From the NCBI RefSeq assembly GCF_047501465.1, contig NZ_JAZDRL010000001.1, positions 1,178,001 to 1,242,000 of the forward strand: a stretch of DNA of 64,000 nucleotides, written 5' to 3'. Numbering within the stretch: the stretch's first letter is position 1; each line of letters begins with the position of its first letter. Below are positions 44,563 to 52,310 of this stretch, one piece after another. Under the pieces are notes generated by a model. That model was not told the DNA's origin. It saw only the letters and a list, made by a program, of their open reading frames with translations, and searched no databases. Source of the stretch: Pseudochelatococcus sp047501465 (GTDB lineage Bacteria > Pseudomonadota > Alphaproteobacteria > Rhizobiales > Beijerinckiaceae). A program made the translations under genes and the position numbers.

Positions 44563-45009
44563 TTGGATAGAAACGATTTCGAACAGCGCGATCATTTCAT
44601 GCTCTCGCTGCCAACGATCCCGGATGAACGTGGCAAGCTGGCTGTGGTTGAAGGTGGTCGCTTTTTGCCATTTGAGATTCAGCGGGTGTATTACCTGTTC
44701 GACGTTCCTGCAGGCGCAGAGCGGGGCGGGCATGCGCATCTTGATCTGCAGCAGCTCCTGATTGCTATTTCGGGCAGTTTTACAGTTGATGTTGAGAGCG
44801 CCGAGGGCAAGGCAACTTATACGTTGAATCGCCCAAATGAAGCGCTCTATATCGGTTCTCTGGTTTGGCGTGAAATGCGCAATTTCTCATCGAACGCCGT
44901 TTGTCTGGTGCTCGCCTCGCACTTATACACCGAGAGCGATTACATTCGCTCTTATGATGTTTTCAAGCAGAAGCTCAACGGAGAGAGCCATGCAAGTTCC
45001 ATTCGTTGA
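44563..45009 (+). CDS. fdtA: dTDP-4-keto-6-deoxyhexose 3,4-ketoisomerase (FdtA/QdtA family)
   Basis: 148-aa cupin enzyme that moves the keto group of dTDP-4-keto-6-deoxyglucose from C4 to C3, giving the substrate for 3-aminotransfer. Landmarks: DERGKLAVVEGGRFLPFEIQ, RVYYLFDVPAGAERGGHAH (the active-site His), LYIGSLVWREMRNFSS and YIRSYDVFK. TTG at 44563 gives full family length; ATG at 44599 would lose 12 residues. Its end overlaps fdtB. The sequence does not separate Fuc3N-type (FdtA) from Qui3N-type (QdtA) stereochemistry. Confidence 0.87.
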   Translation: MDRNDFEQRDHFMLSLPTIPDERGKLAVVEGGRFLPFEIQRVYYLFDVPAGAERGGHAHLDLQQLLIAISGSFTVDVESAEGKATYTLNRPNEALYIGSLVWREMRNFSSNAVCLVLASHLYTESDYIRSYDVFKQKLNGESHASSIR

Positions 45010-45679
45010 TCTAACCGGTTACCTGCAGGACGATCGCGCTGCCGTTCTTGAGGCTATCAGCGGCGTGCTGGATCGTCAGCATCTTATCATGGGCCCTGAG
45101 CTGGTGGCCTTTGAAAAGGAATTTGCAGAATATTGTGGTGCACGTCATTGCATCGGTGTGGGCAATGGTCTTGAGGCGCTAAGCCTGACATTGCGCGCGC
45201 TTGGCATCGGGCCTGGGGACGAAGTTATCGTGCCGTCGCAGACCTTTGTCGCAACCTGGCTTGGTGTTTCACATGTGGGCGCAACGCCGGTTTCAGTTGA
45301 TGTCGATCTGGGAACAGCGCTGCTTGATCCAGCCAGGATCGAAGCGCGGATAACGCCGCGCACACGTGCTATTATACCTGTGCATCTATATGGTCAGCCA
45401 GCAGATATGGCGCCGATCATGGCGATTGCAGAAAAGCATGGCTTGTTTGTGCTTGAGGATTCAGCGCAGGCGCATGGCGCGCGTTATCAAGGACAGCGTG
45501 CCGGTACACTTGGCCATGCGGCAGGCTTCAGCTTCTATCCAACCAAGAATCTGGGCGCATATGGCGATGGTGGTGCTATCGTCACCAATGATGATGCACT
45601 GGCTGAACGCCTGCGCAGGCTGCGCAATTATGGTAGCCCTGAAAAGTACGTGCATACCGAAGTTGGTTAGGCTGAGGAT

Positions 45680-46024
45680 TCAAATTAAGTAATACGAGAA
45701 TAAGATAGCGATTGTTACGGCGTTGAGGAACGATTGAGCTGATTTGTCATATCGTGTAGCGATGCGGCGCCAGTTTTTGAGTTTGGCAAAGCATGCCTCC
45801 ACCCTCCATCTTTTTTTATAAAGCTCTGTATCAATTGTATTTTTGACTTTTGCATTTTTTCGGTCTGGCACACAATATGTGATGTTTGCGGCTTCAACGC
45901 AGGCGCGGATGTCTTTGGAAACATAGCCTGTATCCGCCAGTATCTGGCGTAAATTTGGATGATTGCAGGCGTTGATCAGCAGCGGGGCGAGGCAAACATC
46001 GTGAATGTTGCCACCCGTGATCAA
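45680..46024 (-). CDS. IS5-family transposase, C-terminal frame (OrfB)
   Basis: The listed 114 codons begin at an internal start; the frame is open further upstream to the slippery A7. It supplies the second Asp (LADTGYVSKDIR) and the Glu (RWRVEACFAKLKNWRRIATR) of the DDE triad. Expressed as part of a fusion with OrfA by frameshifting. Confidence 0.85.
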   Translation of the reverse strand: MITGGNIHDVCLAPLLINACNHPNLRQILADTGYVSKDIRACVEAANITYCVPDRKNAKVKNTIDTELYKKRWRVEACFAKLKNWRRIATRYDKSAQSFLNAVTIAILFSYYLI

Positions 46025-46455
46025 CCATGCGACGGGTTTGCCGCGCCCGTTACAGGCCAGGTGGATTTTACTCGTCCAACCGCCGCAAGATCGACCTGTG
46101 GCAGGACATCCTTTTTTTGGGCGCCAAGAGCCGAACGCTGTACCCGTATCGTGGTCGAATCTATCATAAGTGTCTCATCTTGCGCGTCTTTTTCGGATAA
46201 AGCCTGAAAAATACGCGTCCAGACGCCCTGAGCGTTCCAGCGTTGATAGCGCGTGTAAAGTGTTTTGTGTGGTCCGTAAATCGCCGGAGCCTGCCGCCAC
46301 ATCACACCCGACTGAAGAACATAAACAATCCCCGATACGACCCGCCGATCATTTACACGCCGCCGTCCCCGCTTCACCTTCGGCAACAAATCCTGCAATT
46401 TGGACCAGGCAATGTCATTGATATAAAAAGGATATCCACCCATCAGAAACCTCAA
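46021..46455 (-). CDS. IS5-family transposase, N-terminal frame (OrfA)
   Basis: 144 aa. Starts with a DUF4096-type domain (WSKLQDLLPKVKRGRRRVNDRRVVSGIVY is the pattern, positions 18-46) and contains the first catalytic Asp in LMIDSTTIRVQRS. A run of seven A at 46118-46112 (in GCC CAA AAA AAG) allows a -1 shift into OrfB, after which the conserved HLACNGRGKPVAWLITGG is read. Without the shift, OrfA ends soon with an unrelated tail. Confidence 0.85.
   Translation of the reverse strand: MRFLMGGYPFYINDIAWSKLQDLLPKVKRGRRRVNDRRVVSGIVYVLQSGVMWRQAPAIYGPHKTLYTRYQRWNAQGVWTRIFQALSEKDAQDETLMIDSTTIRVQRSALGAQKKDVLPQVDLAAVGRVKSTWPVTGAANPSHG
46112..46118 (-). other. Slippery A7 for transposase frameshift
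   Basis: Seven consecutive A on the minus strand followed by GG. A -1 shift here fuses the two transposase frames exactly where conserved sequence switches frame. Confidence 0.75.
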
Positions 46456-46951
46456 AATTAAAGCGATGATGGGAGTGAATCAAAACACTTATAAATATTC
46501 GTTAATTTGAAGGCTTAACCTACAATACACGCCTCGATGAAATGCAGGCAGCAATCCTGCGGGTGCATCTGCGTTCGCTCGATGCACGCAATCAGGCCAG
46601 ACGCGATGCAGCCGCCTATTACACGGCAGCGCTGGCCGATGTACCAGGGCTGGAGCTACCAGTGGTGCAGGATGCAGTTGAGCACGTTTATCACCTCTAT
46701 GTCGTGCGGCATGCAAAGCGCGATGCGATCCTGCGTGAGTTGCAACGTTTAGGCATTGGTGCTGCAATCCACTATCCGATAGCTCCTGGCGATCAGAAGG
46801 CTTATGCAGAGGGCGCACAGCTGAGCGACGCGAACAACAATGGTGCCGTGTCGGCCGCGACTTGTTTGTCGCTACCGCTGTGGCCGGGTATCACGCATGC
46901 ACAGCAGGATATCGTGATAGCAACGCTTAAAGATATTGCGGCATCTCTGTC

Positions 46952-48619
46952 ATGAGACTATGGCTGGCAAAGCATGTGAAGCGGGGCATATTGCGCCGCT
47001 TCAGCCTGAGTGCGCGTGGCGTATTGGCTGCTGCGCGGCAGATTATCGATGATGAATGGTATTTTTCCAAATATCCATCGGCTGCAAAATCAGGCTTGTC
47101 AGCTTTTGACCATTATATGAAATTTGGTGCGAAGCAGAATAATGATCCGTGCCTCTTTTTCTGGACCCAGTGGTATCTGGAACATAATCCGGACGTAGCA
47201 CAGCTCCGTATCAATCCGTTCCTGCATTACCTTCAGCATGGTGGGCGGGAAGGGCGTAATCCCTCGCCTTTGTTTGATAGCAAATGGTACAGTGACAGTT
47301 ATTTGTCACCTGAAGCGCAGCCTGTTAATCCATTGCTGCATTACTATCTTACAGGGCAGGCGCAGGGTTTAATCACGCGACCTGATCTTGCTATTGAAGC
47401 TCATCGCAATGGGGCGCTACAGCGAACCATGGCGCCGCTTGATCATATCCGCACCATTGCCCAGAAGGTTCAGCTTTCGGGTAAGACTATGTTTTATCAT
47501 AGTCCTCTACAATCATGTTTTTCCTGGCTCATGGCCAGGGGTGAGCCGGTGAACGAAATCACAACCTCTCTGGGCGCTGCGATTGCGCGAGAGATGGATG
47601 AAGTCAAGCTATTCGCGCGCGCGCCTTATCATTGCTATCTGAATGATGCGACGATCTTGCCTGGCTGCAGCACGATCATAGCCTCAGATGGCACCCTGCT
47701 GAACGATGAAATTACTTTCGTACACGAACGTTTCGGCTCTTCAGAGATGAAACTGTTTGATAGCAACTGGCTGCACAACAATGATCTGTTACTCAAATAC
47801 ACTGTTGAGTTAACGCCAACGCTTGAGAGTGGCATTCATCTGTTCAAAGAGTATGAGCAGAACTATTTCCATTTCATCTTTGAGATCGCGCTTAAGCTGT
47901 ATCTCATCGAGCGAGAAGAGTTAGTACCGCCTCACATTCCTCTATTGATCCCGAATGATCTGGATGGTCGTCTTTATGATATGATCTCGTTGCTCAAGCA
48001 TCCTGATCGTCGGGCAATTCACCTCAAGCGAAATGTTCCTTATCGCGTAAATCGTTTATTCTATATGTCGGATGTCTCGCGTATCGTTGATGCATACGAG
48101 GGCGTTCCTGACGAGAGCTTTACGTTCATGTCGCCGACACTCGTGGCTGATTTTGCCCGATACGTCAAAGAGGAACTGGGAGAGGATAAAAACACTATCC
48201 GGCGCCGACTATTTCTAATGCGCTCTAGTGAGCGCCGCGGGCTTGTTAACCAGCGCGATGTTGTCGATGCTATCCTTGGAGAAGATTTTGAAGCTGCCTC
48301 GCTTGAGTTGCTGAGTTTGGCGGGGCAGGTCAAGGTTATGTCAGAGGCTTCAGTTGTCATTGGCGCAACTGGTGCTGCATTTGCCAATCTGGTGTGGTGC
48401 GCTCCAGGAACGCAGGTGCTGATTTTGTATCCGGATCATCCCCTCAACAACAGAACTTTCTGGAACCGGATTGGGCAAGCAATTGGCTTGCAGATTACCT
48501 ATCTGGATGGCGAACGTCAGGGGCGGCATGTCGGCAAATATGGCATGCATGATGATTTCAAGATTGATGTCGATATCTTTGATAGTTCAGTTCGTGGGCT
48601 GATATCTGGCAATGCGTGA
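46952..48619 (+). CDS. GT61-family glycosyltransferase with N-terminal WYxxxNPDV repeats
   Basis: 555 aa. Residues about 30-150 hold three copies of a short motif seen in glycan proteins: DEWYFSKYP, TQWYLEHNPDV with HYLQHGGREGRNP, and SKWYSDSY with HYYLTG. The C-terminal half is a DUF563/GT61 domain: NYFHFIFEIALKLYL, LFLMRSSERRGLVN, VKVMSEASVVIGATGAAFANLVWCAPG. No membrane helix. ATG overlaps the fdtB stop, so normal expression depends on read-through of a gene now split by an IS. Acceptor and donor unknown. Confidence 0.87.
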   Translation: MRLWLAKHVKRGILRRFSLSARGVLAAARQIIDDEWYFSKYPSAAKSGLSAFDHYMKFGAKQNNDPCLFFWTQWYLEHNPDVAQLRINPFLHYLQHGGREGRNPSPLFDSKWYSDSYLSPEAQPVNPLLHYYLTGQAQGLITRPDLAIEAHRNGALQRTMAPLDHIRTIAQKVQLSGKTMFYHSPLQSCFSWLMARGEPVNEITTSLGAAIAREMDEVKLFARAPYHCYLNDATILPGCSTIIASDGTLLNDEITFVHERFGSSEMKLFDSNWLHNNDLLLKYTVELTPTLESGIHLFKEYEQNYFHFIFEIALKLYLIEREELVPPHIPLLIPNDLDGRLYDMISLLKHPDRRAIHLKRNVPYRVNRLFYMSDVSRIVDAYEGVPDESFTFMSPTLVADFARYVKEELGEDKNTIRRRLFLMRSSERRGLVNQRDVVDAILGEDFEAASLELLSLAGQVKVMSEASVVIGATGAAFANLVWCAPGTQVLILYPDHPLNNRTFWNRIGQAIGLQITYLDGERQGRHVGKYGMHDDFKIDVDIFDSSVRGLISGNA

Positions 48620-49565
48620 TGGCAGCGTGATGATAAAGAACCAGCCTGCTCGGGTTTCTGTCGTTATCACGGCTTATAATCATGAGCGCTTTATCAATGA
48701 GACGCTGGACAGTGTCCTTTCACAGGATGCTGGTCCGCTTGAGATTATTGTTGTCGATGATTGCTCGCGTGATAATACGCTGGCCATAGCGCAATCTTAC
48801 GCTGGTCGGGGTGTGAGGGTGATCACCAAGCCTAACGGCGGTCCTAGCAGCGCGTTGAATGCCGGGATTGCGTGTGCGACAGGTGATATCATCATCCTGT
48901 TATCCGGTGACGATGTGCTGCTACCTGACAGCATCGCTCCTCGCTGCGAGGCACTCGCGCTTTCCGGGGCAGATGTTGTCAGTGCCGTTCCGAGATGGAT
49001 TGATGAAAGCGGGCGTGTGCTGACCTCCAATGAGCATCCGCACGTATTTGCTGCTCCTGAGAAACTGAAACCGGTCGATATGTTCAGCCGGTTGTTCTTC
49101 CATGGTAATTTTATTTGTGCGCCGTCCGTGGCGATTACACGGCGCTGTCTTGAGGCGGTGGGCGCATTTGATGAAACGCTGTGGCAGTTGCAGGACTTTG
49201 AATATTGGCTACGCGTGAGTGCAAAGGGCTTTGGTTTTTATTTCCTGCAGCAACCACTGATTAAATATCGGATGCATTCGCGCAATCTCTCGACCTCTAA
49301 TCCTGAACGTCTGAGGCAGGAAAATGAGCTTGTGCTTGCAAATGCGGCACAGTTTCTTTCAGCTCCGGATTTACAGGAGCTGCTGTTTGGCGAGGGCTTC
49401 CGCGAGATAGATTTAGGGCTTGATGCAACGCATCTTGCTCACTTGCTAACCATTCGGCATTCATATTGGACTGTTCGCAGCATCGGCCGATGGGAACTGA
49501 GCAAAGTGCTCAAAGATTCACATGCCTACGCACAGCTTGTCGAAAAATTTACCCTGGGATTATAA
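48612..49565 (+). CDS. GT2-family glycosyltransferase
   Basis: 317 aa. Catalytic GT-A domain with VSVVITAYNHERFINETLDS, DDCSRDNTL and a DxD-like LSGDDVLLPDS, all intact; the later RRCLEAVGAFDETLWQLQDFEYWLR carries the ED-type catalytic acid region. The ATG overlaps the GT61 stop region; an ATG six codons later (48630) is equally possible. Last gene of the rightward glycan operon. Confidence 0.88.
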   Translation: MRDGSVMIKNQPARVSVVITAYNHERFINETLDSVLSQDAGPLEIIVVDDCSRDNTLAIAQSYAGRGVRVITKPNGGPSSALNAGIACATGDIIILLSGDDVLLPDSIAPRCEALALSGADVVSAVPRWIDESGRVLTSNEHPHVFAAPEKLKPVDMFSRLFFHGNFICAPSVAITRRCLEAVGAFDETLWQLQDFEYWLRVSAKGFGFYFLQQPLIKYRMHSRNLSTSNPERLRQENELVLANAAQFLSAPDLQELLFGEGFREIDLGLDATHLAHLLTIRHSYWTVRSIGRWELSKVLKDSHAYAQLVEKFTLGL

Positions 49566-49644
49566 GCCGTATTGACCAGGCCGCTTGAGGAGAGGCCCTC
49601 ATGGATGCCATGCTGGCTAGCTCCAATCATGATGTGATCGCAAC

Positions 49645-50385
49645 CTACACGCCAAGAAAGGTAGCGCGTACTGTTGCGTCTGCTTGCAAGGCTTGCATGC
49701 TGCCCGAAAAGCGGATGTGGCCTTTTTCGAGCACGTAGGCTCTATCCGAAACGCGCTCAGCAAAGTGCATGTTTTGCTCTGATAGCAGAACGCTGACACC
49801 CTGCGCCTTCAGCTGCAAAATCATCGCAACCATCTCATCAGCAATCACCGGTGCGATTCCTTCTGATGGTTCGTCAAGCAGCACGAGATAGGGATTGCCC
49901 ATCAACGCGCGGGCCACGGTCAACATCTGTTGCTCGCCACCGCTCATGCGTGCCGCACTGCGGTTAGGCATCTCGGCGAGGTTGGGAAAAAGCGCAAACA
50001 GCCGCTCAGGCGTCCATGCTGGCAGAGGCGTGCCATCGGGCCAATTGCGGGCTGGCTGTCGGCCGACATTGAGATTTTCCATCACTGTGAGATCAGTGAA
50101 AATCCGCCGATCTTCCGGCACAAAGCCGATGCCGCGTTGCGCAATGGCATAAGGTTCGGCATTGGATATATCGGTGCCCATGAAATGGACTGTGCCACTC
50201 TTGCGGGGTAATAGCCCCATCAGTGCAAGGAAGGTTGTTGATTTGCCCGCGCCATTGCGCCCCATCAGCGAGACGACTTCGCCCCGCTTTACGGTTAAAT
50301 CAAGATCAAACAGAATATGCGCACCGCCATACCAGGCGGATAGCCCGCGTACTTCCAGAAGAGGCGATTGTTGCGTTTCATGCAT
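49645..50385 (-). CDS. livF: Branched-chain amino-acid ABC transporter ATPase LivF
   Basis: 246 aa from the ATG at 50385, which overlaps the end of livG by 8 bp. Walker A GRNGAGKST, signature MSGGEQQML, Walker B YLVLLDEPSEGIAP and VLLSEQNMHFA are intact; GIGFVPEDRRIFTDLTVMENL is a LivF hallmark. Couples with LivG under a LivHM permease. No permease or receptor gene is in the window, so either they are elsewhere or this pair serves another importer of the family. Confidence 0.9.
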   Translation of the reverse strand: MHETQQSPLLEVRGLSAWYGGAHILFDLDLTVKRGEVVSLMGRNGAGKSTTFLALMGLLPRKSGTVHFMGTDISNAEPYAIAQRGIGFVPEDRRIFTDLTVMENLNVGRQPARNWPDGTPLPAWTPERLFALFPNLAEMPNRSAARMSGGEQQMLTVARALMGNPYLVLLDEPSEGIAPVIADEMVAMILQLKAQGVSVLLSEQNMHFAERVSDRAYVLEKGHIRFSGSMQALQADATVRATFLGV

Positions 50386-51157
50386 CGAAGGGGGTGTCCA
50401 GCTTGCCGCCAGGGAGTGTGCTTGTGCCGAAGTAAATCTCGGCAACCTTTTGGTTCTCGCGAATTTCCTGAGGCGTGCCTTGTGCGATCAGTCGTCCACG
50501 CGCCAGAACAACAATGCGATCGGCATAACCAAACACGGCATCCATGCTGTGCTCGGTAAACAGCACCGCCACATGATGTCGCACCACAAGTGCCCGTGTA
50601 AGCGCCATGATATCGTTACGCTCACGCGGGGCCATGCCTGCAGTGGGTTCATCCATCAGCAGCAATCGAGGCCGGTGCGCCATTGCGATGGCCAGATCAA
50701 GCCGCTTCACATCACCATAGGCAAGGGCATTGCAGGGGCGATCAGCCTGTTCGGCCAGTTGCACTTGCTGTAACAGGTCCAGCGCTTCATCACGATGGTG
50801 ATCAGCCGCGTTTCGCCATAAATTGAATAGCTTACGGTCACGCGAGAGGAGGGCAGTTTGGACGTTCTCGATGGTAGTCATGGACGAGAAAGGCTGTGCC
50901 ACCTGAAACGTGCGGCCAACGCCAAGACGCCAGATGGCGCGCGGTGCCAGACCCACAAGCTCCTGGCCCTCAAGCTTGATCGAGCCGCTATCGGCACGCA
51001 ATTGGCCGTTGATCATATTGAACAACGTTGATTTACCCGCGCCATTGGGGCCAATCAGCGCAAGGAGTTCACCCGGTTTCAGCGAGAAACTGACATCCTC
51101 ATTCGCATTCACGCCGCCAAATGCTTTGCTGAGCGACGATATTTCAAGCAGATTCAT
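50378..51157 (-). CDS. livG: Branched-chain amino-acid ABC transporter ATPase LivG
   Basis: 259 aa. Starts MNLLEISSLSKAFGGVNAN, typical of LivG. Walker A GPNGAGKST, signature region LAYGDVKRLDLAIA, Walker B LLLMDEPTAGMAP, and the C-terminal FGYADRIVVLARGRLIAQG are present. The ATG overlaps (ATGA) the stop of a 43-codon ORF at 51154-51285, a hint that another gene once preceded it. Confidence 0.9.
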   Translation of the reverse strand: MNLLEISSLSKAFGGVNANEDVSFSLKPGELLALIGPNGAGKSTLFNMINGQLRADSGSIKLEGQELVGLAPRAIWRLGVGRTFQVAQPFSSMTTIENVQTALLSRDRKLFNLWRNAADHHRDEALDLLQQVQLAEQADRPCNALAYGDVKRLDLAIAMAHRPRLLLMDEPTAGMAPRERNDIMALTRALVVRHHVAVLFTEHSMDAVFGYADRIVVLARGRLIAQGTPQEIRENQKVAEIYFGTSTLPGGKLDTPFDA

Positions 51158-51285
51158 GCACGAAGCTCCGCAATAGCGATTGGCGCGACATAGCCAAGCA
51201 TTAACATCACCTGCTTCCAGATGAAACGGTTGAGTGCATCTGGCATGCGTTGGCGCACTTGACGGGCGGAAACTGCGCCACCCAT
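51154..51285 (-). CDS. Small ORF of 43 codons coupled to livG, possible gene remnant
   Basis: MGGAVSARQVRQRMPDALNR and a hydrophobic second half (VMLMLGYVAPIAIAEL). It ends in the ATGA that starts livG, the arrangement expected for an upstream liv gene, but has no SD and does not resemble LivM or LivH tails that I know. It also overlaps the presumed promoter of the divergent monooxygenase gene. It may be a chance ORF. Confidence 0.3.
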   Translation of the reverse strand: MGGAVSARQVRQRMPDALNRFIWKQVMLMLGYVAPIAIAELRA

Positions 51286-51311
51286 ATGAAACAGACATCA
51301 TTGGAGGCATT

Positions 51312-52310
51312 ATGACGCCCTTATCCATTCTCGATCTCGTCCGTGTCACCGAGGCAACCGATGCTGGTGAGGTGTTGCGCAACGCGCGCGATGTTGCGGT
51401 GCATGCCGAGGGTTGGGGGTATAACCGCATCTGGGTTGCCGAACATCACAACATGATTGGTGTAGCAAGTGCGGCGACTGCGGTTGTTATCGCGCATATC
51501 GCTGGAGGCACTCAACGCATTCGAGTAGGGGCAGGAGGCATCATGCTGCCCAACCATGCGCCCTACATCATTGCCGAGCAATTTGGCACGCTGGAGCGTC
51601 TCTTTCCCGGCCGTATCGATCTTGGCCTTGGCCGGGCGCCGGGCACAGATCAGATAACCTTGCGCGCATTGCGCCGCATACCTGAAGCCTCAGACCAGTT
51701 TCCGCAGGATGTGCTTGAGCTGCAGGCGTTCCTGGCGCCCGCAGGCCCCGACCAGCGCATCGTTGCAGTGCCGGCAGCGGGCACGAATGTGCCGCTATGG
51801 ATTCTAGGATCAAGCCATTTTGGCGCAATGCTGGCTGCGGAACTTGGCTTGCCCTATGCCTTTGCCTCGCATTTCGCCCCGGATCAGCTGCTGTCCGCAC
51901 TTGAACTCTACCGCAGTCGCTTCAAGCCTTCCGAGCAGCTTTCGCGGCCCTATGCGATGGTGGGCGTTAACGTGATCGCTGCCGATACGGACCAGGAAGC
52001 GCGCCGCCTTGCGACCACGCAGCAGATGTCGTTTACGGATCTCTCCGCTGGCCGGCGTGGTCTCAGCCGCCCGCCGATTGATGATATTGAGACCTACTGG
52101 TCAGGACCGCAGAAAGCACAAGCCCAACGGATGCTCGCCCGCTCAATAGTAGGCGCCCCCGGGGCGGTTCGAGAGGGACTGCAGGCGCTTGTAGCCGAGA
52201 CTGGGGCGGATGAGCTGATGATCGTGTCCGACATCTTCAATCACCCCGCCCGTCTGCGCTCGCTTGAGCTTATCGCGCAGGCGGGGGGTGTGTCGGCGAT
52301 AAGTAATTAA
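51312..52310 (+). CDS. LLM-class flavin-dependent oxidoreductase (luciferase-like)
   Basis: 332 aa from the ATG at 51312, which has a perfect TGGAGG seven bases upstream. TIM-barrel landmarks are NRIWVAEHHNM, GAGGIMLPNHAPYIIAEQFGTL, RIDLGLGRAPGTD and AMVGVNVIAAD. The group (MsnO8-type, widespread and mostly uncharacterised) uses FMN or F420-like flavins. Divergent from livGF; its 3' end overlaps that of spoVR by four bases. Substrate unknown. Confidence 0.9.
   Translation: MTPLSILDLVRVTEATDAGEVLRNARDVAVHAEGWGYNRIWVAEHHNMIGVASAATAVVIAHIAGGTQRIRVGAGGIMLPNHAPYIIAEQFGTLERLFPGRIDLGLGRAPGTDQITLRALRRIPEASDQFPQDVLELQAFLAPAGPDQRIVAVPAAGTNVPLWILGSSHFGAMLAAELGLPYAFASHFAPDQLLSALELYRSRFKPSEQLSRPYAMVGVNVIAADTDQEARRLATTQQMSFTDLSAGRRGLSRPPIDDIETYWSGPQKAQAQRMLARSIVGAPGAVREGLQALVAETGADELMIVSDIFNHPARLRSLELIAQAGGVSAISN

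Larger units (their letters stand above)
45670..46520 (-). mobile_element. Insertion sequence, IS5 family, IS427-like group
   Basis: 851 bp with 19-bp imperfect inverted ends (15 of 19 match; both contain TTCAAATTAA) and a TA target duplication at 45668-45669 and 46521-46522. It carries two overlapping transposase frames on the minus strand, both undamaged. Ends, duplication size and transposase all fit the IS427 group. It splits fdtB and may be polar on the two glycosyltransferase genes behind it. Confidence 0.92.
44990..46955 (+). pseudogene. fdtB: fdtB-like PLP aminotransferase interrupted by an IS element
   Basis: DegT/DnrJ/EryC1-family enzyme that would aminate C3 of the dTDP-3-keto sugar. 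Residues 1-226 are encoded by 44990-45667; the rest by 46521-46955 after an 851-bp IS. Deleting the IS and one TA joins the halves in frame (VGYNTRLDEMQ) to give a normal 370-aa protein with no other damage. K186 in FYPTKNLGA, the PLP lysine, is in the first part. As it stands, translation stops at TAG (45668-45670), made of the TA target and the first G of the IS. A protein without its last 144 residues should not fold. The 3' part overlaps the GT61 gene (ATGA). Confidence 0.93.

Noticed and set aside
45667..46520. TTA as a 3-bp target duplication of the IS
   Set aside because: Joining at TTA puts fdtB out of frame; joining at TA restores it exactly and aligns the inverted ends without gaps.
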